DNA of 64,000 nt from an uncultured Rickettsiales bacterium. Lineage in GTDB: Bacteria > Pseudomonadota > Alphaproteobacteria > RF32 > CAG-239. Under the pieces are notes generated by a model that worked only from the letters and a program-made list of their open reading frames with translations, was not told where the DNA came from and did not search any database. The stretch spans positions 1 through 64,000 of the forward strand of contig URXV01000002.1 of assembly GCA_900551865.1 (NCBI GenBank), given 5' to 3'. How positions within the stretch are numbered: the stretch's first letter is position 1; each line of letters begins with the position of its first letter. The translations under genes and the position numbers were made by a program. Positions 7,468 through 15,026 of the stretch are shown here, piece after piece.

Positions 7468-8367
7468 TTAGAAATGTTTGCGGAAAGCCGTGCGCAGTTT
7501 TTTACCGACATGTCCCAAATCTGCAATAATTTCGATTTCGGCATTGTTCAGGGAACGGTACAAATCCCATGCGCCTTTCAACGGGCAGCACATGTCGAGG
7601 CGGTTATGGACAATCAGGGTCGGAATGTTTTCGATTTTTTCAATGTTTTTCAGAATTTCGTTATCTGCCAGAAAATAGCGGTTGGCGGCATAATATAAAC
7701 CGATGCGCGCGGAAGTTATCGCAGCGTTGTCAATCGGTACCTCTTTAAATCCGGCATCCAGCCTGCCGAGCTGGTATTCGTAATGAACCATATATTTTAT
7801 GGCAGTCTGAATAGAGCCGAGGTCTTCCGAAAACAGGAGTTTGGCATAGTGGGTATAGGGATTTTCCCCTTCGCTCTGGCGGCGGATTTCTTCCAGCAGG
7901 TCGGGGTAAAACAGGCCGCTGTCCCGGAGCATCCATTCCATATCTTCGCGGCGGGCGAGAAATACGGCGTACAGACAAATCCGCGCGACGCGTTCGGGAT
8001 ATTTTTCGGCAAAAAGGAGCGCCAGGGTGGAACCCCAGGAACCGCCGGCCACCGTAACCGGTTCGCTGATGTTCAGATATTCCAACAGGCGGTTGGCATC
8101 TTTAACCAAGCGTTTGGTGTCGTTCAGGGAAATGATGTCTTCGGTTTTGGAACGTCCGCAGCTGCGCTGGTCAAACATGATAACACGCTGCTTTTTCAGG
8201 TTGAAATAGTTTCCATGGCTGTCTTTACAACTGCCGCCGGGACCGCCGTGAAAAAACAGAACCGGCTCGCCTTTGGGGTTTCCCATCTGCTGGTAATAAA
8301 TTTCATGCCCTTCAAATTCGGGCAGATATCCTTTGTCGAAAACTTTATTGTTGAAAAATCCGAACAT
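7468..8367 (-). CDS. pip: Prolyl aminopeptidase-like alpha/beta hydrolase
   Basis: 299 residues. The family releases N-terminal proline from peptides in the cytoplasm. The oxyanion-hole motif HGGPGG is at residues 40-45, FDQRSCGRS at 65-73, and the nucleophile elbow GGSWGS at 108-113 with Ser110. An Asp in HNRLDMCCP and a His in DLGHVGK near the C-terminus complete the triad. The lid region (EIRRQSEGENPYTHYAKLLF) is short compared with E. coli-type enzymes. It could be a related hydrolase rather than a strict proline iminopeptidase. No signal peptide; transcribed alone, divergent from mutT. Confidence 0.8.
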   Translation of the reverse strand: MFGFFNNKVFDKGYLPEFEGHEIYYQQMGNPKGEPVLFFHGGPGGSCKDSHGNYFNLKKQRVIMFDQRSCGRSKTEDIISLNDTKRLVKDANRLLEYLNISEPVTVAGGSWGSTLALLFAEKYPERVARICLYAVFLARREDMEWMLRDSGLFYPDLLEEIRRQSEGENPYTHYAKLLFSEDLGSIQTAIKYMVHYEYQLGRLDAGFKEVPIDNAAITSARIGLYYAANRYFLADNEILKNIEKIENIPTLIVHNRLDMCCPLKGAWDLYRSLNNAEIEIIADLGHVGKKLRTAFRKHF

Positions 8368-8473
8368 TATTTTCCCTTTTGATGATACTTTTGATAGTGT
8401 TACGGACAGGTTTCCCGCTGGAATCAGTGTCGTTGGTAAACCGTTAATATTTATTTAAATTTGGGGATAAAAT

Positions 8474-8869
8474 ATGAAAATCGTGGGGACGGCGATTATT
8501 GCCGATAAGGAAGGGCGGATTTTAATCGGCCAAAGGCCGGAAGGAAAAGATTTGGCAGGGCTGTGGGAATTTCCGGGCGGCAAACAGGAAGCCGGCGAAA
8601 CGGTTGAACAATGCATTGTCCGGGAAATTCGCGAAGAACTCGGCGTATGTTGCCGTGTCGGCGATTTTCTGATGTCGACGTCTAAAGCTTATTCGCACGG
8701 CGAATTCAAATTGATGTTTTATCGGGCGGAATTGGACGGAACGGCAGAACCTCAGCCGCTGGTGCATCAGGAGTTGCGCTGGGTGCGTCCGGAAGAGCTG
8801 GCGCAGTATGCTTTTCCGCCGGCAGATGTGGAAATTATAAATTTTCTGCGCGGTACTCCGGAGAATTAA
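8474..8869 (+). CDS. mutT: 8-oxo-dGTP diphosphatase, MutT type
   Basis: 131 residues. MutT removes oxidised dGTP from the nucleotide pool and prevents A-T to C-G mutations. The Nudix box runs from Gly36 to Val58 with Glu42, Arg50-Glu51 and Glu54-Glu55 in place, inside the MutT-like context LAGLWEFPGGK (residues 27-37). The C-terminus keeps the ELRWVRPEEL and YAFPPADVEI blocks found in MutT proper rather than in generic Nudix enzymes. The start ATG has GGGGA upstream. Single gene, divergent from pip. Confidence 0.88.
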   Translation: MKIVGTAIIADKEGRILIGQRPEGKDLAGLWEFPGGKQEAGETVEQCIVREIREELGVCCRVGDFLMSTSKAYSHGEFKLMFYRAELDGTAEPQPLVHQELRWVRPEELAQYAFPPADVEIINFLRGTPEN

Positions 8870-9108
8870 CGGCAGGGTTTTAGCGGAGGAAGCTTGCCCG
8901 GCGAAGTTTCATGGGGCGGTTAAAGCGAACGGATTCCGGCGGGCGGTTGATGGCGATGAAGTCCGGGCGAAGGGATTCCAGGGGGAAGTTTAGCGGCAAA
9001 GACCGTGGATAAGTCTGAAATAGTGGGATTTTATTAAAGTTTTTTTAGTCTTTTCGGTTTTATAATTGCGGACAGAGAGTTTATGCAAAAGAGCCGGGAG
9101 ACTAAGAG

Positions 9109-12100
9109 ATGGCCTTTAAGAACAAATCAACGACAATCGGAGCGGCGATTTTCTGTCTGGGAACATTAGTTCCGGCGGTTACAGGCGCTTCTGCAATCAG
9201 CCCGATGGAGATATACCGTCAGGCCAGGCAGCAAAATGAGGCTTTTTTGCAAAAATTGTCCCGTTACCGGAACGCGTTTGATATGCAGGATAAGGACGGC
9301 AATACGGCGTATTGCATCGCATTGAGGTATAATGACCTTTCAGCGCAGGAAATTCTGGAAAAATACGGTGCGGATACCGGGCATTCGTGTGTGGAAAGCA
9401 TTGAACGGGAAAAGGCGGAAAAAGCTCGCCGGGCGAAACAGGAAGCTGCGGCAAAACGCCGGAGATTTCGTTCGTCGGAGAGCGCGTTTGCAGATTCCGG
9501 CAATAATTACCTGTGGTGGGGGCTGGGTGCCCTTGCCGTCGGCGGCGGAGTTGCTGCATTGGCCGGAGGCGGGGGAGGCGGCAGCAGCGGTGAAATACAC
9601 GGGCCGTCGGGAACGTATGGCAAGGTTTATCTGGGGACAGGAGAACCCAGCGGTTCGCTGACCAAAGTTGATGCCAATGAATTTCGGACGGCGGAATATA
9701 ACCGGAGCAACTTTTTGGAAGGCATTAATGCCGCCGAAGCGTACGGCTATATGTACAGCAAAGATGACAGAGGCCTGCTCTACAGCCATCAGGCAAATTC
9801 AGACGAAGCTTTGAAGAAGGTAAAAGTCGGGGTTATTGATACGGGCGTGTTCCATAATCGGGATTTGGACGGGAAAATTGTCGGTTCGTATGACATTAAC
9901 CGCTACAATACGGCGGGCGACGTCAGAGGCAAAATTGCCGGGAATATGCATTACTATATTTTTTCCAAAGACGGAAGCTATTATTTTCTGCAGGTCGATA
10001 CCAGCGATATGTCGGCAACGGTCGGCAATGGAAAACGCGGGCCAGCCCTGACGCCAAGCGAATTGGATAACATTTTGGCTCAGGTCGGGCTGACGCAGGG
10101 GGATTTTGAGGTAATGAACGGCGGCGGCGGAAGCAATCCCGGAACTTCTCTGATGGGCAAATTTGACGCCAATGATATAAATACATGGTGGGAGGTGGCG
10201 ACTAATCTCAGCCATGGTACCCATGTCGCTGGGATTATTGCCGGCAATAAAAATGATATGGGAAGCCATGGCGTGGCTTTTGAAAACGGCGAGATTGTCG
10301 CGGCAAGCTGGGATATGGGCACAGATATTTCAGCTACGGTTAAAGATATGGTTGACAAAGGCGTGGAAGTTTTTAACAACAGCTGGGGATATAATGCCGT
10401 TGACGGCTGGAATGCGGGCAATGCGGAGGAACTGGCCAATACTTCTGACGCTGAGGCGTATGCCTATGCCGCTAAAAACGGAGCGGTTTGGGTACAGGCG
10501 ACCGGCAATGACGGTTATCATGACGCGGCAATCCATGCCGGTCTCGGCAATGTGGATTTATCGCAATACGGGTATGATGGTCCGGGAGAATACGAGGCTC
10601 CGTTTTTGGCCGTTGCAGCTTTGGATTACAGTACAAAAGACGCATCGGCGCCGTCCGGATATCTTGCAGGATATTCCAACTGGTGCGGTTCCGCCTCCGG
10701 ATACTGTCTGGCGGCGCCGGGAACGGATGTTGAGTCAACGGGCGCCGTTACCGAAGGGTTTATGGATGAAAGCGGAACGTCCATGGCAACGCCGGCTGTG
10801 GCGGGAAGCGTGGCTCTGCTGATGGGGTATTATCCGTGGCTTTCAGCGCAGAATGTGGCTTATATCCTGCTGGAAACGGCAAATGACCAGGGCGAATATG
10901 CCGACAGTGCAAAATACGGGCAGGGCGCTTTGGATTTGGAAGCGGCAGTTACGACGCCAATAGACGGTTTGAGGCTGGCTTCATCGTCATCGTTTAATTC
11001 GCTGACGCCGGTCGGGATTTCCAAATTGTCGCTGTCTTCTTCAATGCAGAACAAAATCCTGAAAGCGCTGCCGAAGACGGTTACGGCGTTTGACGCGCTG
11101 AACCGCCCGTTTGAATACAGCACGGAAAACCTGGTTAATACGACACACGCTTCAAACGCGAATCTGCGCAATGCTGTGTCACGTCTGGCAATGGGCGGAG
11201 CAAAGAAGACGGTCAAGGACGAACGCACCGGTTTTGCCTTTACGACCAGCGAGAGTATGGACAACGGCGGAAGAGCCGGGTTGGCGACGATGGAAGTCGT
11301 GAACGAAACGGACAGCGGAAGCACGCGCTTCTATTATGCCGAAAACAGCAAATATGATACGCCGGAGAGCGTTCTGGCGCCGACGTCAAATCCGTATCTG
11401 GCGATGAACGAGGCCTACGGGGCGGAGAATATGCTGAAGCTCAGCGATACGTCGCGGCTTAAACTCTCGCTGCAGACCGGCGAGAACGGCCTTTACGAAC
11501 GCGATTATGAGCAGGATAACCATTCGTTTACGGAACGTTCTTACGCTTTTTCGGGCGAATACAGCTTTAATATGACGGATTATCTGGAAATTGCGACTTT
11601 GGGCGGTATGCTGATGGAAAACGACGCGCTGCTCGGGATGAACGGAACCGGCGGTTTCGGCATCAAGGATTCGTCAACCTATTATATGGGGCTGCGGGCG
11701 GCATTGAACCTGACGCCGAACCTGTCGCTGGTCGCCGCTTATTATCGCGGCTATACGCAGGGGGCAGATACGCCGATGCTGGCGATTTCGGATTTGCAGA
11801 CGGAAAGCTTTATGCTGGCGGGCGAGTATCGCCTAAATGCGACGGACAAGGTCGGAATCAGCCTGTCGTCGCCGCTGTCGGTCGTCAAAGGGCGGGCATC
11901 GCTGCTGTATGCCAACGGACGGGACAATAATTCGGATACGGTGTATCTGAACAAGCTGACGACGTCGCTGACGCCGGAGGCGAAAGAATATGATTTGGGA
12001 TTGTATTATCAAGGGCAGCCGAAAGAAGATTTGAGCCTGACCGGAAAAGTGCAGGCGCGCTTTAATGCCGACGGCGAAAAAGGCGTTACCGATTATATCG

Positions 12101-12129
12101 GCATTGTCGGGGTGCAAAGCGCGTTTTAG
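9109..12129 (+). CDS. Subtilisin-like serine protease autotransporter
   Basis: 1006 residues. The order is a signal peptide (about 1-29), a single ankyrin-like segment (DKDGNTAYCIALRYND, LEKYGADT; about 58-90), a basic coiled-coil stretch, an odd hydrophobic Trp/Gly run (LWWGLGALAVGGG, about 135-158), the S8 protease domain, and a C-terminal beta barrel of about 290 residues ending in Phe. The triad is Asp244 (VIDTGV), His369 (SHGTHVAG) and Ser558 (GTSMATPAVAG), with the oxyanion Asn in ATGNDG. Insertions separate Asp244 from His369 by 125 residues. It is predicted to cross the outer membrane by type V secretion and act on the surface. The Gly-rich hydrophobic segment inside an exported protein is unusual. 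Confidence 0.88.
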   Translation: MAFKNKSTTIGAAIFCLGTLVPAVTGASAISPMEIYRQARQQNEAFLQKLSRYRNAFDMQDKDGNTAYCIALRYNDLSAQEILEKYGADTGHSCVESIEREKAEKARRAKQEAAAKRRRFRSSESAFADSGNNYLWWGLGALAVGGGVAALAGGGGGGSSGEIHGPSGTYGKVYLGTGEPSGSLTKVDANEFRTAEYNRSNFLEGINAAEAYGYMYSKDDRGLLYSHQANSDEALKKVKVGVIDTGVFHNRDLDGKIVGSYDINRYNTAGDVRGKIAGNMHYYIFSKDGSYYFLQVDTSDMSATVGNGKRGPALTPSELDNILAQVGLTQGDFEVMNGGGGSNPGTSLMGKFDANDINTWWEVATNLSHGTHVAGIIAGNKNDMGSHGVAFENGEIVAASWDMGTDISATVKDMVDKGVEVFNNSWGYNAVDGWNAGNAEELANTSDAEAYAYAAKNGAVWVQATGNDGYHDAAIHAGLGNVDLSQYGYDGPGEYEAPFLAVAALDYSTKDASAPSGYLAGYSNWCGSASGYCLAAPGTDVESTGAVTEGFMDESGTSMATPAVAGSVALLMGYYPWLSAQNVAYILLETANDQGEYADSAKYGQGALDLEAAVTTPIDGLRLASSSSFNSLTPVGISKLSLSSSMQNKILKALPKTVTAFDALNRPFEYSTENLVNTTHASNANLRNAVSRLAMGGAKKTVKDERTGFAFTTSESMDNGGRAGLATMEVVNETDSGSTRFYYAENSKYDTPESVLAPTSNPYLAMNEAYGAENMLKLSDTSRLKLSLQTGENGLYERDYEQDNHSFTERSYAFSGEYSFNMTDYLEIATLGGMLMENDALLGMNGTGGFGIKDSSTYYMGLRAALNLTPNLSLVAAYYRGYTQGADTPMLAISDLQTESFMLAGEYRLNATDKVGISLSSPLSVVKGRASLLYANGRDNNSDTVYLNKLTTSLTPEAKEYDLGLYYQGQPKEDLSLTGKVQARFNADGEKGVTDYIGIVGVQSAF

Positions 12130-12327
12130 GAAAAAACGCCCGTGCCGCCACGATAGCGGGAGACGGGAAGTAGGAACCGTGTTGTGGCGATGAAAGCAGC
12201 GATACGGGCAGATTGGAGCTGCGGTGAGGCTTGCCGCTATGATAGCGGGGAGCGGTATGGGGCAGTTAAGACTGTAGAGAGGTGTGTTGCCGTGGCGGCG
12301 GGGTTGCAATGTTACAGGCACAAAAAA

Positions 12328-12360
12328 ACACCGGAGAGTTTGCAACTCTCGGGTGTTTTT
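12328..12360. terminator. Bidirectional terminator between convergent genes
   Basis: acacc-gagagtt arms around a tgc loop (12328-12356), flanked by an A run on the left and a T run on the right. It serves both the protease autotransporter and the gene on the opposite strand. Confidence 0.8.
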
Positions 12361-12378
12361 GATTTTTTGGCGAACAGC

Positions 12379-13029
12379 TTAAGCGCAGACGATGCGGTAA
12401 GCTTCCCTTTCGCCGACACATTTTGCGAAACGCAGGACTTTGTATGTCCTTTTTAGTTCGGCAAAAGGCATCTCGGTGAATTCTAATTCACCGGTTTGTT
12501 CGATTAAACAGCCGTTGTGCCAGGGAATGTAGAATATGCCCTTTTCAGTTTCTATTTCCCAAGCAATGAACCGAATTCCCTTTTCCTGTAGCTGTCCTAA
12601 CCGGATGTCAATTTCTTTGAACACCTTTTGCAAGATTTCTTGCAAGCGTTCCCGGTTGAGGAATACCGGGCGGTTTTCCGGCATAAAGCGCCGTGTTTCC
12701 CACAACAGCTTGGAAGCGGGTTGATAATATACCGCCATAGCGCTGATGAATGTCATCTTTTTCACGCTCGGCGAATATATGTAATCCTGCCCGACCAGAC
12801 TGAGCTTGAGGGCGTTTAGCGCTTTTCCGGTATGGAAAGTGTATCCACTGTCGGAATAAACGTTTATGAACCAGTGGTTGTAATCTTCCGGTTCAGGGTT
12901 TTCCATTTCCTCTTTAGCTTCATCTCTGAAGCTTCTTGGTTTCTCAAAGTAACTGCGGCGGGGGCGGCTGGATTCTACGCTGTAATTCAGAGTTTCGTAA
13001 CTCTGACCGCCATAATTAAATGTGCACAT
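12379..13029 (-). CDS. Conserved-looking cytoplasmic protein, unknown function
   Basis: 216 residues, no signal peptide or membrane helix. The N-terminal third is polar with a charged linker (EKPRSFRDEAKEEMENPEPEDYNHW). The rest alternates strands and helices with many aromatic residues, including FIAWEIETEKGIFYIPWHNG near residue 160. Codon use is a little more AT-rich than in the flanking protease and hydrogenase genes. It shares the terminator at 12328-12360. I do not recognise the family. Confidence 0.6.
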   Translation of the reverse strand: MCTFNYGGQSYETLNYSVESSRPRRSYFEKPRSFRDEAKEEMENPEPEDYNHWFINVYSDSGYTFHTGKALNALKLSLVGQDYIYSPSVKKMTFISAMAVYYQPASKLLWETRRFMPENRPVFLNRERLQEILQKVFKEIDIRLGQLQEKGIRFIAWEIETEKGIFYIPWHNGCLIEQTGELEFTEMPFAELKRTYKVLRFAKCVGEREAYRIVCA

Positions 13030-13224
13030 AATAAAAAAAATTAAAAATTGTTTGACATAGATTTATTTGAATTGTGTTGTTTATAGCATTTTTTTGTCTA
13101 TACGTCAAGCTAAAAAATGCACTTTAGGCGAGAGCGGTTATTTTTACTTGCATTTTTAAAGAAATCTTATACATTGCGCGGTATAATTGTTTTGTATTGA
13201 ACTGTAGATTAAAAGGGGACTTTT

Positions 13225-14676
13225 ATGCTGACGGCAAAAAATAATGTGGCGTATATTCGTGCCGAAGTTATGCAGAGGGTGGCGAAATCCTTTGTGGAAA
13301 ACGGATTGAGCGATATTGACGAAGTATTGGACGAGCTGGCGGAAGGCAAGAATTTCCGCCGCAACCCGGAGGCTGAAAAGGCGGCGCTCAAAGGGCAGAT
13401 TCTGGCTGCGATGGGCTTTTTGCCGCAGGAAGTCGATGCGAATCGGGATCTGAAAGATTTTGCAGCGGAAGCTCTGGCGCGTCCTCAGGCGGCAAGAGCC
13501 GGCCTGTCGGTTATCAAAGCCGCATGCAATGCGTGCCGTTCCAAGATGTATGAAGTAACGCCGATGTGCCAGGCGTGCGTGGCGCGGCCGTGCGAAACCA
13601 ACTGTGCCAAGAAGGCGATTACGGTAACGGACAAGGCTTTTATTGAGCAGGACAAATGCATTAAATGCGGTTTGTGTGCGACATACTGCCCTTACGGCGC
13701 TATTCATAAGTCTGTCGTTCCGTGCGAAGAGCCTTGTCCGGTCAATGCGATTAAAAAAGATGCCGACGGGCGGGAAGAGATTGATATTGAAAAGTGCATT
13801 TCCTGCGGCAAGTGCCTGCAGTCGTGCCCGTTTGGCGCAATCGTGTACAATTCGCAGATGATAGACGTGTTGAATGCGTTGAAGAATCCGGCGAAAAAGG
13901 TGGTTGCGATGGTGGCTCCGGCTATCCTCGGGCAGTTCGGCAACGACTTGGGCAAAGTTATCGCCGCCTATAAGGCGCTGGGGTTTGACGACGTGATTGA
14001 AGTTGCGTACGGGGCGGATTTTACTTCCAAGAACGAATCGGCGGAATTTGTCGAGCGGATGGAAGAGGGGGCGCCGTTTATGACGACTTCGTGCTGCCCG
14101 GCATACGTCAAGACGGCGAAAGTGCACGTTCCGGAGATTGAAAAGTTCGTTTCCAACACTGGCAGCCCAATGTTTTATGCGGCGGAAGTTCTGAAGAAGC
14201 GTTATCCCGACGCGGTTTCGGTATTTGTCGGGCCGTGCCTGGCAAAACGGCTTGAGGCGGAAAACAATCCGAATGTCGATTATGTACTGGTATTTGGCGA
14301 CGTACAGGCGATGTTTGAAGCCAAGGGCATTGACATTAACGCGCTGGAAGCGGCGGCTTTTGCCGACGAGGCTTCGCTGCAGTCGCGGCGTTATGCGATT
14401 TCCGGCGGCGTGGCGGCGGCGGTTGCCAACCTGATTGACGGGCGTGCCGACTATCGTCCGATGAAGATTGACGGGCTGACCAAAGACGCGGTCAAGAATC
14501 TGAAGCGCTATGCGTTGAAAGGGCTGGACGACGGCTGCAATATGCTGGAGGTTATGTGCTGCGAGGGCGGCTGCATTGCCGGTCCGGGCTGCCTGTCCAT
14601 GCCGAAAAAGGCGGCGGTCGTGCTGGAGAAGTACGCGGCTGAGGGCAAGAACCAGAAAGAGTGCGAAATCCACTAG
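13225..14676 (+). CDS. Monomeric [FeFe] hydrogenase, group-B-like
   Basis: 483 residues. It should catalyse 2H+ + 2e- to H2 (or the reverse) in the cytoplasm, coupled to ferredoxin. A Cys-rich block (CNACRSKMYEVTPMCQAC, about 98-115) precedes two 4Fe-4S motifs (CIKCGLCATYC, CISCGKCLQSC). The H-cluster motifs follow: L1 TTSCCPAY with Cys290/291, L2 GPCLAK with Cys338, L3 MCCEGGCIAGPG with Cys446 and Cys450. TSCCPAY, GPCxAK and MCCxGGCIAGPG are the forms seen in group B rather than the TSCCPxW type of group A. An AGGGGA site precedes ATG 13225. The HydE, HydF and HydG maturases needed to build the H-cluster are not in the window. Confidence 0.9.
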   Translation: MLTAKNNVAYIRAEVMQRVAKSFVENGLSDIDEVLDELAEGKNFRRNPEAEKAALKGQILAAMGFLPQEVDANRDLKDFAAEALARPQAARAGLSVIKAACNACRSKMYEVTPMCQACVARPCETNCAKKAITVTDKAFIEQDKCIKCGLCATYCPYGAIHKSVVPCEEPCPVNAIKKDADGREEIDIEKCISCGKCLQSCPFGAIVYNSQMIDVLNALKNPAKKVVAMVAPAILGQFGNDLGKVIAAYKALGFDDVIEVAYGADFTSKNESAEFVERMEEGAPFMTTSCCPAYVKTAKVHVPEIEKFVSNTGSPMFYAAEVLKKRYPDAVSVFVGPCLAKRLEAENNPNVDYVLVFGDVQAMFEAKGIDINALEAAAFADEASLQSRRYAISGGVAAAVANLIDGRADYRPMKIDGLTKDAVKNLKRYALKGLDDGCNMLEVMCCEGGCIAGPGCLSMPKKAAVVLEKYAAEGKNQKECEIH

Positions 14677-14692
14677 ATGGCGGCAAGTTATG

Positions 14693-14719
14693 AAAGGGCG
14701 CAGAGATGCGCCCTTTTTT
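14693..14719 (+). terminator. Rho-independent terminator after the hydrogenase gene
   Basis: A perfect 10-bp stem (aaagggcgca / tgcgcccttt) with a gaga loop and six or more T. Confidence 0.9.
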
Positions 14720-15026
14720 ATTGCGGCACAGGGAAATCGCACAAGGGAATTGCAGGGCGGGGATTTGCGGAGGCGATTTGTGAGGTTGCAGCTTATGGAG
14801 TGCAGATGCTTATGGGACGGATATTTATGATACAAATTGCGGAAAAATAAGCCGGATAAAAAAGAGAAACGGAACCGGAGAAAAGAAGATGATGAAAAAA
14901 AACGTTCCTTTTTTCTCTACAGCTTTTACTGATATTATCTAATATAAATACAACAGGTTAACAAAAAGTAAAACTGATGAATATAACCGAACGTTTTATG
15001 TCATCACTATTTATCGGAGATGTGGT
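14720..15026. other. Intergenic region upstream of the Pmp-like autotransporter
   Basis: AT-rich in the second half. It holds the element tgaaaaaaaacgttcc followed by six T (14893-14914), which recurs almost exactly at 43627-43650, and a likely -10 region (tatctaat, near 14936). No gene was found. Confidence 0.4.

Noticed and set aside
13156..14835. Long open frame on the minus strand across the hydrogenase gene
   Set aside because: Mirror of the plus-strand gene, which has complete catalytic motifs.
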